DNA of 64,000 nt from the NCBI RefSeq assembly GCF_014649955.1, contig NZ_BMUA01000013.1, positions 166,289 through 230,288 of the forward strand, read 5' to 3'. The translations under genes were made by a program, and so were the position numbers. The notes beneath the pieces were generated by a model, which worked only from the letters and a program-made list of their open reading frames with translations, had not been told where the DNA came from and searched no databases. Shown here piece after piece: positions 19,071 through 28,141 of this stretch. The stretch is from Streptomyces violascens (GTDB taxonomy: Bacteria; Actinomycetota; Actinomycetes; Streptomycetales; Streptomycetaceae). Every line of letters starts with the position of its first letter. Within the stretch, counting starts at the first letter, position 1.

Positions 19071-19236
19071 GCGCGTTTCCCCGCCCCGCTCCGCATCTGC
19101 TCAGGTCTTGACGGGAGACCACCCAGAAGGCTGAGCTTAGAGTTCACATGTTGGAGAAAAGACGGGGCCTCATTGCTGCGGCTCCGTGCGGGGACGGCCG
19201 TCGTGCCGTCCGCCTACGGCGGGAGTGGATGAGTCG

Positions 19237-20436
19237 ATGGAGACTCCGGGGTCGCAGACGTCACTGCACCGGGCCAACCTTGAGCGGGTCGTACGCGCCG
19301 TGCGGATGGCGGGCTCGCTCACCCAGGCCGAGATCGCCAGGACGACCGGCCTCTCCGCGGCCACGGTCTCCAACATCGTCCGCGAGCTGAAGGACGGCGG
19401 GACCGTCGAGGTCACCCCCACCTCGGCCGGCGGCCGCCGGGCCCGCAGCGTCTCGCTCAGCGGCTCGGCCGGCATCGTCATCGGCGTCGATTTCGGCCAT
19501 ACGCACCTGAGGGTGGCGGTCGGCAACCTGGCCCACCAGGTGCTCGCCGAGGAGTCCGAGCCGCTGGACGTCGACGCCTCCTCGGCGCAGGGCTTCGGCC
19601 GGGCGGAAGAGCTGGTCAAGCGGCTGATCGCGGCCACCGGCATCGGCCAGGACAAGGTCATCGGCGTCGGCCTCGGCGTGCCCGGCCCCATCGACGTGGA
19701 GTCCGGCACGCTCGGCTCCACCTCGATCCTGCCGGGCTGGACCGGCATCAACCCCAGCGAGGAGCTCTCGGGGCGCCTCGGCGTGCCGGTGTACGTCGAC
19801 AACGACGCCAACCTGGGCGCGCTCGGCGAGCTGGTCTGGGGCGGCGGGCGCGGGGTGCGCGACCTGGCGTACATCAAGGTCGCGAGCGGTGTCGGCGCCG
19901 GTCTGGTGATAGACGGGCAGATCTACCGGGGCCCCGGCGGCACCGCGGGCGAGATCGGGCACATCACCCTGGACGAGTCGGGCCCGGTCTGCCGCTGCGG
20001 CAACCGGGGCTGCCTGGAGACCTTCACCGCGGCCCGCTATGTGCTCCCCCTGCTGCAATCCAGCCACGGGGCGGACCTGACCATGGAGCGTGTGGTCCAG
20101 TTGGCCCGCGAGGGCGACCCGGGCTGCCGCCGTGTCATCGCCGACGTCGGACGCCACATCGGCAGCGGCGTCGCCAACCTCTGCAACCTCCTGAACCCCA
20201 GCCGGGTCGTCCTCGGCGGCGACCTCGCGGAGGCCGGGGAGCTCGTTCTCGGGCCCATCAGGGACTCCGTGTCGCGGTACGCGATCCCCAGCGCCGCACG
20301 GCAGTTGTCGGTTCTTCCGGGGGCCCTCGGCGGCCGCGCGGAAGTCCTCGGCGCGCTCGCCCTCGTACTCAGCGAAATGGGGGATTCGACCCTGTTGGAC
20401 AGTGCACTCCCCGCCTCGGCGCCTGCCTTCACTTAG
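19237..20436 (+). CDS. rok7B7: ROK family transcriptional regulator (Rok7B7-like)
   Basis: A 399-residue ROK repressor. Residues 1-80 hold a MarR-like winged helix (LTQAEIARTTGLSAATVSNI). The sugar-kinase-like ROK domain follows, with the zinc motif CRCGNRGCLE, the associated EIGHI histidine and the VDNDANLGALGE catalytic-type loop. From memory, the S. coelicolor orthologue Rok7B7 (SCO6008) affects xylose transport, carbon catabolite repression and antibiotic production. Its position between ngcEFG and xylFGH is the same. ATG 19237 is preceded by GGGAG at 19221-19225; an earlier in-frame GTG at 19225 is possible. A TAGAGT -10 lies at 19138-19143, and GGTCT-N7-AGACC (19104-19120) just before it could be an operator. 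No other gene is in the upstream gap. Confidence 0.88.
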   Translation: METPGSQTSLHRANLERVVRAVRMAGSLTQAEIARTTGLSAATVSNIVRELKDGGTVEVTPTSAGGRRARSVSLSGSAGIVIGVDFGHTHLRVAVGNLAHQVLAEESEPLDVDASSAQGFGRAEELVKRLIAATGIGQDKVIGVGLGVPGPIDVESGTLGSTSILPGWTGINPSEELSGRLGVPVYVDNDANLGALGELVWGGGRGVRDLAYIKVASGVGAGLVIDGQIYRGPGGTAGEIGHITLDESGPVCRCGNRGCLETFTAARYVLPLLQSSHGADLTMERVVQLAREGDPGCRRVIADVGRHIGSGVANLCNLLNPSRVVLGGDLAEAGELVLGPIRDSVSRYAIPSAARQLSVLPGALGGRAEVLGALALVLSEMGDSTLLDSALPASAPAFT

Positions 20437-20557
20437 ATAACGGATGGCACCGTTGTCATCTCGTTAAGGATTTACTCCTTGACGGTGGGCTTAACGCCGA
20501 GTTGACTTCCAGCCACCTCGGCCGCAACGTCGCGGCCTCGTCAGGGAGGTTTCTGAA
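20437..20557 (+). promoter_or_regulatory. xylF upstream region with nested inverted repeats
   Basis: This 121-bp gap holds GGCACCGTTGTC (20446-20457, resembling the GH92 operator) and AAGGA-TTTAC-TCCTT (20466-20480). The second lies inside a wider CGTTAAG ... CTTAACG repeat. GGGAGG lies about 8 nt before the GTG start. A promoter cannot be fixed; TTGACG at 20479-20484 is a candidate -35. These are plausible targets for the adjacent ROK regulator. Confidence 0.4.
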
Positions 20558-21673
20558 GTGAACACGAACATGCGTCGTGCCGCTGTAGCCGTTGCCGCCA
20601 CCGCGATGGCCGTCTCGCTCGCCGCCTGTGGCAGTGCCAAGGAGTCCGGCGGCGGCACCAAGTCGTCCGGCGGCTCCAAGAAGGGCGACGACCTCAAGAT
20701 CGGCCTGCTGCTCCCCGAGAACCAGACCGCGCGCTACGAGAAGTTCGACAAGCCGCTGATCGAGGCCAAGGTCAAGGAGCTGACCAACGGCAAGGGCCAG
20801 ATCGTCTACGCGAACGCCAAGCAGGACGCGACGACCCAGAACCAGCAGGCCGACACGATGATCACCAACAAGGTGGACGCGCTCATCGTGGACGCGGTCG
20901 ACTCCAAGGCCATCGCGGGCTCGGTCAAGAAGGCCAAGGAGGCCGGCATCCCGGTCGTCGCCTTCGACCGCCTCGCCGAGGGCCCCATCGACTCCTACGT
21001 GTCCTTCGACAACGAGGAAGTCGGCCACGTGCAGGGCAAGGCCCTCCTCCAGGCCCTGGGCGACAAGGCCAAGTCCGGCGACATCGTCATGATGAACGGC
21101 GCCGTCACCGACCCGAACGCCGCGCTCTTCAAGAAGGGCGCCCACGCCGAGCTCGACGGCAAGGTGAACATCGGGAAGGAGTACGACACCAAGGAGTGGA
21201 AGCCCGAGAACGCCAACTCCAACATGGAGGCCGCGCTCTCCGCCCTCGGCAAGGACAAGGTCATCGGCGTCTACTCCGCCAACGACGGCATGGCCGGCGG
21301 CATCATCACCGCCCTCAAGGCGGCCGGCCTCGCCAAGCTCCCGCCGGTCACCGGCCAGGACGCCGAGCTCGCGGGTGTGCAGCGGATCATCTCGGGCGAG
21401 CAGTACATGAGCGTCTACAAGTCCTACCCGCAGGAGGACGCCATCGCCGCCGAGATGGCGGTCAAGCTCGCCAAGGGCCAGGACCTCGGCTCCCTGGGCG
21501 CGAAGAAGGTCGACTCGCCGACCACCAAGGCCGTCCCGTCCACGATCGTCCCGGTCGTCTCGCTGACCAAGGACAACATCAACGACACCGTCATCAAGGA
21601 CAAGATCTACACGATCGCCGACATCTGCACGGCCAACTACAAGGCCGCCTGCGACGCGCTCGGCCTCAAGTAG
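20558..21673 (+). CDS. xylF: Xylose ABC transporter substrate-binding lipoprotein XylF
   Basis: A 371-residue periplasmic-binding-protein (RbsB/XylF type) lipoprotein. The lipobox is SLAACG (Cys24), followed by a Gly/Ser/Lys linker. Substrate-domain features include DLKIGLLLPENQTARYEKFD, the hinge PVVAFDRLAEG and VIGVYSANDGMAGG. It starts at GTG 20558 with GGGAGG upstream. Identity as xylose rather than another pentose binder rests on close family resemblance and on synteny with SCO6009-6011. A hairpin after the stop (21684-21717) probably protects or attenuates the message, making the binding protein more abundant than the membrane components. Confidence 0.85.
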   Translation: MNTNMRRAAVAVAATAMAVSLAACGSAKESGGGTKSSGGSKKGDDLKIGLLLPENQTARYEKFDKPLIEAKVKELTNGKGQIVYANAKQDATTQNQQADTMITNKVDALIVDAVDSKAIAGSVKKAKEAGIPVVAFDRLAEGPIDSYVSFDNEEVGHVQGKALLQALGDKAKSGDIVMMNGAVTDPNAALFKKGAHAELDGKVNIGKEYDTKEWKPENANSNMEAALSALGKDKVIGVYSANDGMAGGIITALKAAGLAKLPPVTGQDAELAGVQRIISGEQYMSVYKSYPQEDAIAAEMAVKLAKGQDLGSLGAKKVDSPTTKAVPSTIVPVVSLTKDNINDTVIKDKIYTIADICTANYKAACDALGLK

Positions 21674-21683
21674 GTCCCCCGCC

Positions 21684-21717
21684 AAGTCCCTTTCCGTCCC
21701 TTTCGCACAAGGGACTT
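21684..21717 (+). terminator. Intra-operon hairpin between xylF and xylG
   Basis: Nine-base arms AAGTCCCTT and AAGGGACTT flank a 16-nt loop, 11 bp after the xylF stop. The remaining 180 bp up to xylG contain no gene. In binding-protein operons such hairpins commonly stabilise the upstream mRNA and allow partial read-through. Confidence 0.55.
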
Positions 21718-21898
21718 GAGCACTCCGAAGCTCCTCCGGCGCCCCGTGCCCGCCTTTCAGCCCCCGCTGCGGCGCGGGCGCCGGACGGAACGTTTCCCCC
21801 TCTCTGTGTCTCTTCTGTTCTCTTCTGCTCGACCTCCGCGCCCCCACCCCTTGGGGCGCGGCATCCCCGCCGGTCAGGCGGCGAAGGAGATGGTTCAC

Positions 21899-22678
21899 GT
21901 GTCCGCTACGCCCGTGTTGGCGTTGCGCGGGGTCTCCAAGCGGTTCGGTGCCGTTCAGGCGCTCACCGACGTAGAGCTTGAGGTCCACGCCGGTGAAGTG
22001 GTCGCCCTGGTGGGCGACAACGGCGCCGGAAAGTCCACGCTGGTCAAGACGATCGCCGGCGTGCACCCCATCGATGACGGCGTCATCGAGTGGGAGGGCA
22101 AGGCCGTCCAGATCGGCAAGCCGCACGACGCCCAGAGCCTCGGCATCGCGACCGTCTACCAGGACCTCGCGCTGTGCGACAACATCGACGTCGTCGGCAA
22201 CCTCTACCTCGGACGCGAGCTGAAGAAGCGCGGCGTCCTCGACGAGGTCGAGATGGAGCGCCGCTCGCGCGAGCTGCTCACCACGCTGTCGATCCGCATC
22301 CCGAGCGTGCGCATCCCGATCGCCTCGCTCTCCGGCGGTCAGCGCCAGACCGTGGCCATCGCCCGCTCGATGCTCGGCGAGCCCAAGCTCGTCATCCTCG
22401 ACGAGCCGACCGCGGCGCTCGGCGTCGAGCAGACCGCGCAGGTCCTCGACCTCGTGGAGCGGCTGCGCGAGCGCGGCCACGCGGTCGTCCTCATCAGCCA
22501 CAACATGGCCGATGTGAAGGCCGTCGCCGACAAGGTCGCGGTGCTCCGGCTCGGCCGGAACAACGGTGTCTTCGATGTGAAGACCACCTCGCAGGAAGAG
22601 ATCATCTCCGCCATCACCGGAGCCACGGACAACGCCGTGACCCGCCGTGCGGCGCGCAACGCGGAGGCTCAGAAGTGA
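21899..22678 (+). CDS. xylG: Xylose ABC transporter ATP-binding protein XylG (single-domain)
   Basis: A 259-residue ABC ATPase with Walker A GDNGAGKST, signature LSGGQ, Walker B LVILDEPTAALG and switch histidine in LISHN. Unlike the roughly 500-residue XylG or RbsA of enterobacteria, which fuse two ATPase halves, this protein has only one half; the second is absent and xylH follows directly. GTG 21899 is chosen because AAGGAG (21884-21889) is 9 nt upstream; the ATG at 21890 would sit on the ribosome site. The stop overlaps the xylH start (GTGA). Two copies presumably form the ATPase dimer. Confidence 0.85.
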   Translation: MSATPVLALRGVSKRFGAVQALTDVELEVHAGEVVALVGDNGAGKSTLVKTIAGVHPIDDGVIEWEGKAVQIGKPHDAQSLGIATVYQDLALCDNIDVVGNLYLGRELKKRGVLDEVEMERRSRELLTTLSIRIPSVRIPIASLSGGQRQTVAIARSMLGEPKLVILDEPTAALGVEQTAQVLDLVERLRERGHAVVLISHNMADVKAVADKVAVLRLGRNNGVFDVKTTSQEEIISAITGATDNAVTRRAARNAEAQK

Positions 22679-23979
22679 ACACCGACAAGACCTCCCCGAC
22701 CGACCTCGGCAAGCCGCACGCGGCTCCCGTGGACGCGCCGCCCGCGGCGGATGCGGCGTCCACCGTCGTCGACCCCCGACTCCTCGTGCGCGAGCAGGGC
22801 CTCACCGGCTACATCGGCGAGTTCAAGCGCAAGGTGCGGGCCGGTGACCTGGGCGCGCTGCCCGTCATCGTCGGCCTGGTCATCATCTGCATCGTCTTCC
22901 AGAGCCTGAACTCGAACTTCCTCACCGCGGGCAACCTCTCGGACATCTCCGTCGCCATGGTCGGCACGGGCATGATCGCGGTGGGGATCGTCTTCGTGCT
23001 GCTGCTCGGCGAGATCGACCTGTCGGTCGGCTCGGTCAGCGGTGTGGCGGGCGCGTCCTTCGCGGTGCTGAGCATCCTGCACGGCGTGCCCGAGTGGCTG
23101 GCGCTGCTGCTGGCCATCCTCTCGGGTACGGTCGCGGGCGCCATCCACGGCTTCATCTTCGCGAGGATCGGCGTCCCCGCCTTCGCCGTCACGCTGGCCG
23201 GTCTGCTGTTCTGGAACGGCTTCATGCTGAAGATCCTGGGCGAGAACGGCACGATCAACACCAACGGCTCCGGTGTCTTCTACAACCTGTCGAACTACTT
23301 CTTCAGCGATGTCGCGGTGGCCTACGGCGCCGCAGTGGTGGCCGTCGCCGTGTACTTCCTGTCCGCGTTCTTCGACAGCCGCCGCCGTGAGGCCGCGGGC
23401 GTCCCGTCGCGGCCGCTCAACGAGATCGTGCTCCGCACGGCGCTGCTCGCCGTGGTGGCCTTCGCGGCGGCCTACATGTTCAACCAGTACAAGGGCCTGC
23501 CGCTGGCCGTGGTGATCTTCCTCGCGGTGCTGATCGTCACCGACTTCGTGCTCCGCCGCACCTCGTACGGCCGAAAGATCTTCGCGCTCGGCGGCAGCGT
23601 CGAGGCCTCCCGCCGGGCCGGCATCAACATCGTCCTGGTCCGCACCTCGGTCTTCGCGATCTCCGGCACCTTCGCGGCCGTCGGCGGCCTCTTCATCGCG
23701 TCCAAGATCAGCGCGGCCAACCAGGGCGCGGGCAGCGGCGAGCTCCTGATGAACGCCATCGCGGCGGCCGTCATCGGCGGCACCAGCCTGTTCGGCGGCC
23801 GCGGCCGCACCTGGAACGCGCTCCTCGGTGTGCTGGTGATCGTCTCGATCCAGTACGGCCTCGCCCTCGAAGGCGTCGCTGCGGCCGTCCAGCAGATGAT
23901 CACCGGCGGTGTGCTCCTGATCACCGTGATCATCGACGCCGTCACCCGCAAGACCCAGAAGTCCGCGGGCCGCGCCTGA
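22675..23979 (+). CDS. xylH: Xylose ABC transporter permease XylH
   Basis: A 434-residue BPD_transp_2 family permease, expected to have about 10-12 membrane helices. It opens with a hydrophilic tail of about 60 residues, then helices such as LPVIVGLVIICIVFQSL. Family signatures include GEIDLSVGSVSG, RIGVPAFAVTLAG and GGTSLFGGRG. It starts at GTG 22675 and overlaps xylG by 4 bp, so it is translationally coupled. An imperfect hairpin at 23997-24025 ends the operon. Confidence 0.88.
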   Translation: MNTDKTSPTDLGKPHAAPVDAPPAADAASTVVDPRLLVREQGLTGYIGEFKRKVRAGDLGALPVIVGLVIICIVFQSLNSNFLTAGNLSDISVAMVGTGMIAVGIVFVLLLGEIDLSVGSVSGVAGASFAVLSILHGVPEWLALLLAILSGTVAGAIHGFIFARIGVPAFAVTLAGLLFWNGFMLKILGENGTINTNGSGVFYNLSNYFFSDVAVAYGAAVVAVAVYFLSAFFDSRRREAAGVPSRPLNEIVLRTALLAVVAFAAAYMFNQYKGLPLAVVIFLAVLIVTDFVLRRTSYGRKIFALGGSVEASRRAGINIVLVRTSVFAISGTFAAVGGLFIASKISAANQGAGSGELLMNAIAAAVIGGTSLFGGRGRTWNALLGVLVIVSIQYGLALEGVAAAVQQMITGGVLLITVIIDAVTRKTQKSAGRA

Positions 23980-23996
23980 CCTGCCCGCTTGCCGAT

Positions 23997-24025
23997 GTGC
24001 CCGGTGCCCCTGAGGTGCCGGGCAC
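23997..24025 (+). terminator. Terminator after xylH
   Basis: GTGCCCGG and CCGGGCAC arms with a 13-nt loop begin 18 bp after the xylH stop. The stem is short but GC-rich. Confidence 0.5.
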
Positions 24026-24082
24026 GTCTGCGCGCGGCGGAGCCCGTCAGCCGCACGGGTGACACAGAACGCACCGCCCCGC

Positions 24083-24111
24083 GACCGCGGCCCCGGGCGG
24101 AACATTAGACT
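24083..24111 (+). promoter_or_regulatory. Probable dxs promoter
   Basis: TAGACT (24106-24111) is a good -10 element. The best -35 at 17-bp spacing is only GACCGC (24083-24088). It lies 45 bp before the dxs start. Confidence 0.4.
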
Positions 24112-24156
24112 CAACGGATCGGCATGCTCGACCAGCACGGATGCAAGGAGGCACGG

Positions 24157-26082
24157 GTGCCGCTGCTTACCCGTATCAGGGGACCGCGCGATCTTGACCG
24201 GCTCAGCCCGGAGCAGCTCGACCAGCTGGCGGCAGAGATCCGGACCTTCCTGGTGGACGCGGTCTCCAAGACCGGCGGACACCTCGGTCCGAACCTCGGT
24301 GTGGTGGAACTGACCATCGCACTGCACCGCGTTTTCGAATCCCCCAGGGACAAGGTCCTCTGGGACACCGGACACCAGAGTTACGTCCACAAGCTGCTCA
24401 CCGGGCGGCAGGACTTCTCGAAGCTGAAGATGAAGGGCGGCCTGTCCGGATACCCGGCGCGCGCCGAGTCGGAGCACGACTTCATCGAGAACAGCCACGC
24501 CTCCACGGTCCTCGGCTGGGCCGACGGCCTCGCCAAGGCGAACGAGGTGCTGAAGAAGGACGACCACGTGGTGGCCGTCATCGGCGACGGTGCCCTGACC
24601 GGCGGCATGGCCTGGGAGGCGCTGAACAACATCGCCGCCGCCAAGGACCGCCCCCTGGTGATCGTGGTCAACGACAACGAGCGCTCGTACGCGCCGACCA
24701 TCGGCGGCCTCGCCAACCACCTGGCGACCCTGCGCACCACCGACGGCTACGAGCGCTTCCTGGCCAAGGGCAAGGACCTCCTGGAGCGCACCCCGGTCGT
24801 CGGCAAGCCGCTGTACGAGACGCTGCACGGCGCCAAGAAGGGCCTCAAGGACTTCATCGCCCCGCAGGGCATGTTCGAGGACCTGGGCCTCAAGTACGTC
24901 GGCCCCATCGACGGGCACGACATCGACGCCCTGGAGTCGGCCCTGCAGCGCGCCAAGCGCTTCGGCGGCCCGGTCATCGTGCACTGCCTCACCGAGAAGG
25001 GCCGCGGCTACCAGCCGGCGCTCGCCGACGAGGCCGACCGCTTCCACGCCGTCGGCAAGATCCACCCCGACACCGGCCTGCCCGTGTCGACCTCCGGCCT
25101 CGACTGGACCTCCGTGTTCGGCGAGGAGATGGTCAAGCTCGGCAAGGAGCGCGAGGACATCGTCGCGATCACCGCGGCCATGCTCCAGCCGGTCGGCCTC
25201 GACAAGTTCGCCAAGGCCTTCCCGGAGCGCGTCTACGACGTCGGCATCGCCGAGCAGCACGCCGCGGTCTCTGCCGCGGGCCTGGCCACCGGCGGCCTGC
25301 ACCCGGTCTTCGCGGTGTACGCCACGTTCCTCAACCGCGCCTTCGACCAGGTCCTCATGGACGTCGCCCTGCACAAGTGCGGCGTGACCTTCGTGCTCGA
25401 CCGGGCCGGTGTCACCGGCACCGACGGCGCCTCGCACAACGGCATGTGGGACATGTCGATCCTCCAGGTCGTGCCCGACCTCAGGATCGCGGCCCCGCGC
25501 GACGCCGACCAGGTACGGGCCCAGCTGCGCGAGGCCGTCGAGGTCGAGGACGCCCCGACCGTGGTGCGCTTCTCCAAGGGCGCGGTCGGCCCCGCCGTCA
25601 AGGCCGTCGGCCGCATCGGCGGCATGGACGTACTGCGTCGGCCCGCCGACACCGTCGTGCGCCCGGACGTGCTCCTGGTCTCCGTCGGCGCGCTCGCGCC
25701 GATGTGCCTGGAGATCGCCGACCTGCTCGATGCCCAGGGCATCTCGACGACCGTGGTCGACCCGCGCTGGGTCAAGCCGGTCGACGAGGCCATGGCGCCG
25801 CTCGCCGAGCAGCACCGCGTCGTCGTCACCGTCGAGGACAACAGCCGCGCGGGCGGCGTCGGTTCGGCGGTCAGCCAGGCGCTGCGCGACGCCGGCGTGG
25901 ACGTGCCGCTGCGGGACTTCGGCATTCCGCCCCGCTTCCTCGACCACGCCTCGCGCGGCGAGGTCATGGCGGAGATCGGCCTGACCGCACCGGACATCGC
26001 ACGTCAGGTCACCGGTCTCGTCTCGAAGCTGGACGGCCGGTTCGAGGAGAGCCGGGCCGCCGCGGAGCCCGCCCGCGACTGA
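24157..26082 (+). CDS. dxs: 1-deoxy-D-xylulose-5-phosphate synthase
   Basis: A 641-residue Dxs of normal length. It condenses pyruvate and glyceraldehyde 3-phosphate in the first step of the MEP isoprenoid pathway, using thiamine diphosphate. It shows DTGHQSYVHKLLTGR, the TPP motif GDGALTGGMAWEALNN ... NDNE, the transketolase central domain with YDVGIAEQHAAVSAAG, and a C-terminal transketolase domain (VVTVEDNSRAGGVG). The start is GTG 24157 with AAGGAGG five bases upstream. It is flanked by terminators on both sides, so it is probably monocistronic. Confidence 0.96.
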   Translation: MPLLTRIRGPRDLDRLSPEQLDQLAAEIRTFLVDAVSKTGGHLGPNLGVVELTIALHRVFESPRDKVLWDTGHQSYVHKLLTGRQDFSKLKMKGGLSGYPARAESEHDFIENSHASTVLGWADGLAKANEVLKKDDHVVAVIGDGALTGGMAWEALNNIAAAKDRPLVIVVNDNERSYAPTIGGLANHLATLRTTDGYERFLAKGKDLLERTPVVGKPLYETLHGAKKGLKDFIAPQGMFEDLGLKYVGPIDGHDIDALESALQRAKRFGGPVIVHCLTEKGRGYQPALADEADRFHAVGKIHPDTGLPVSTSGLDWTSVFGEEMVKLGKEREDIVAITAAMLQPVGLDKFAKAFPERVYDVGIAEQHAAVSAAGLATGGLHPVFAVYATFLNRAFDQVLMDVALHKCGVTFVLDRAGVTGTDGASHNGMWDMSILQVVPDLRIAAPRDADQVRAQLREAVEVEDAPTVVRFSKGAVGPAVKAVGRIGGMDVLRRPADTVVRPDVLLVSVGALAPMCLEIADLLDAQGISTTVVDPRWVKPVDEAMAPLAEQHRVVVTVEDNSRAGGVGSAVSQALRDAGVDVPLRDFGIPPRFLDHASRGEVMAEIGLTAPDIARQVTGLVSKLDGRFEESRAAAEPARD

Positions 26083-26100
26083 TGATGTGACCGTTCGGTC

Positions 26101-26147
26101 AACGGGCCGGACCGATCTCCCTGTACGGGTGATCGGTCCGGCCCGTT
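26101..26147 (+). terminator. Terminator after dxs
   Basis: A perfect 17-bp stem (AACGGGCCGGACCGATC and complement) with a 13-nt loop, 18 bp after the dxs stop. Confidence 0.8.
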
Positions 26148-26232
26148 CGCGTGAATAAAGCGCTCAGCCCGGTACCCGTACCGCCACTCCTCCCGATCAT
26201 GGCGAGGACGTTGAGCTAGCGGAGGTGCACGG

Positions 26233-27726
26233 GTGGCCAGTACCGGTCTGTTCCGGACCAAATCGATCGAGCAGTCCATGCAGGACACAGAGGAGCCAGA
26301 ACACGCACTCAAAAAGTCCCTGTCCGCTCTCGACCTCACCGTTTTCGGGGTCGGAGTCATCATCGGCACCGGCATCTTCGTCCTCACGGGCAAGGTCGCC
26401 AAGGAGAACGCCGGGCCCGCGGTCTCGCTCGCGTTCGTGGTGGCGGGCGTCGTCTGCGCGCTGGCCGCCCTGTGCTACGCCGAGTTCGCCTCGACGGTGC
26501 CGGTGGCCGGATCCGCGTACACCTTCTCCTACGCCTCGCTCGGCGAGCTGCCCGCGTGGATCATCGGCTGGGACCTGGTGCTCGAATTCGCCCTCGGGAC
26601 CGCGGTGGTGGCGGTCGGCTGGTCCGGCTACGTCCGCTCGCTGCTCGACAACGCGGGCTGGCACCTGCCCGCGTCGCTCGGCGGCCGTGACGGCGCCCAC
26701 GGGTTCGGCTTCGACATCCTGGCGGCCGCCCTCGTCCTGGTGCTCACCGCCATCCTCGTGCTCGGCATGAAGCTGTCGGCCCGGGTCACCTCGGTCGTCG
26801 TCGCCGTCAAGGTGACGGTCGTCCTCATCGTGATCGTCGCGGGCGCGTTCTTCATCAAGTCCGGCAACTACTCGCCGTTCATCCCCACCGCGCAGCCGCA
26901 GACCGCGGGCGGCAACCTCAAGGCCCCGCTCATCGAGCTGATGTCCGGCTACGCCCCCACCAACTTCGGCGTGATGGGCATCTTCACCGCCGCCTCGGTC
27001 GTGTTCTTCGCCTTCATCGGCTTCGACGTCGTGGCGACCGCCGCCGAGGAGACCAGGAACCCGCAGCGGGACATGCCCCGAGGCATCCTCGGCTCCCTCC
27101 TGATCTGCACGATCCTGTACGTGGCCGTCTCCATCGTCGTCACCGGCATGCAGCACTACAGCCAGCTCTCGGTGGACGCGCCGCTCGCCGACGCCTTCAA
27201 GGCCACCGGCCATCCGTTCTTCGCGGGCGTCATCAGCTTCGGCGCCGCGGTCGGTCTGACCACGGTGTGCATGATCCTGCTGCTCGGCCAGACCCGGGTG
27301 TTCTTCGCGATGAGCCGGGACGGGCTGCTGCCGCGGTTCTTCTCCCACGTCCACCCGCGCTTCCGCACCCCGCACCGGCCGACCATCCTGCTCGGCGTGA
27401 TCATCGCGATCGTCGCGGGCTTCACCAGCCTCAGCGAGCTCGCCGAACTGGTCAACATCGGCACCCTGTTCGCCTTCGTCGTCGTCGCGATCGGCGTCGT
27501 CATCCTGCGCCACACCCGCCCCGACCTGCCCCGCGCCTTCCGCACCCCGCTGGTGCCCTGGGTGCCCGCGGCCGCGGTGGCCGCCTCGCTGTGGCTGATG
27601 CTCAACCTGCCCGCCGAGACCTGGATCCGGTTCGGCGTCTGGATGGCGATCGGCGTCGTCATCTACTTCGGCTACGGCCGCAGGCACAGCCGGATCGAAG
27701 CCCGTGTCGGACGCGACGCCCAGTAG
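26233..27726 (+). CDS. APC family amino acid permease (cationic amino acid transporter type)
   Basis: A 497-residue integral membrane protein with about 12 predicted helices. The substrate-binding loop of helix 1 is GVGVIIGTGIFVLTG, and helix 6 carries FFAFIGFDVVATAAEE, both hallmarks of the YfnA/CAT-like branch of the amino acid-polyamine-organocation family. The exact substrate cannot be read from the sequence; branched-chain, cationic or broad-range amino acids are all possible. The start is GTG 26233 after GGAGGTG. It stands alone between two strong terminators. Confidence 0.88.
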   Translation: MASTGLFRTKSIEQSMQDTEEPEHALKKSLSALDLTVFGVGVIIGTGIFVLTGKVAKENAGPAVSLAFVVAGVVCALAALCYAEFASTVPVAGSAYTFSYASLGELPAWIIGWDLVLEFALGTAVVAVGWSGYVRSLLDNAGWHLPASLGGRDGAHGFGFDILAAALVLVLTAILVLGMKLSARVTSVVVAVKVTVVLIVIVAGAFFIKSGNYSPFIPTAQPQTAGGNLKAPLIELMSGYAPTNFGVMGIFTAASVVFFAFIGFDVVATAAEETRNPQRDMPRGILGSLLICTILYVAVSIVVTGMQHYSQLSVDAPLADAFKATGHPFFAGVISFGAAVGLTTVCMILLLGQTRVFFAMSRDGLLPRFFSHVHPRFRTPHRPTILLGVIIAIVAGFTSLSELAELVNIGTLFAFVVVAIGVVILRHTRPDLPRAFRTPLVPWVPAAAVAASLWLMLNLPAETWIRFGVWMAIGVVIYFGYGRRHSRIEARVGRDAQ

Positions 27727-27770
27727 CCCGCTTCGCACGCAACTCCCGTTGAGCGGAGCCCGATTCCGCC

Positions 27771-27812
27771 GCGGCCCCGTATGTCCCTCCTGAACAGGGC
27801 ATACGGGGCCGC
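27771..27812 (+). terminator. Terminator after APC permease
   Basis: GCGGCCCCGTATG and CATACGGGGCCGC arms, with a further CCCT/AGGG pairing inside, 44 bp after the stop. The rest of the 415-bp gap to 28142 shows no gene; the last part must hold the promoter of the next gene. Confidence 0.75.
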
Positions 27813-28141
27813 ACAGGGTGGCACGCCGTTCATGCTGCCCTTCACGGCGGCGGCCCTGCGGTGCGCGGACCGCGGCCGGCGGACCCGGGCCGGCCCGGCG
27901 GGCATCCGCAGACGTACTGTTCGCCCGCCGCGGCCCGGCTGAACTTCACCCGACCGGGTGAACGACAGCGAGCGGAACCCCGCCCGCCACCCCCGAGTCG
28001 GGTGTCGAAAAGCCGCACGTCGGGACGGAAATACCGGGGGAAAACCGGGGCCCATACCAGTGTTATGGTCGGCAGAAAGTCGCTGTTTTGCTGGACCCGG
28101 ACGCGTCGCGCGGATCCGGTGGGGAAAGGTGGTCGTGGACC

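Noticed and set aside
22669..25947. 1092-codon open frame on the minus strand across xylH and dxs
   Set aside because: Shadow of two well-supported genes, crossing their terminator and intergenic gap; composition is typical of GC-rich antisense frames.
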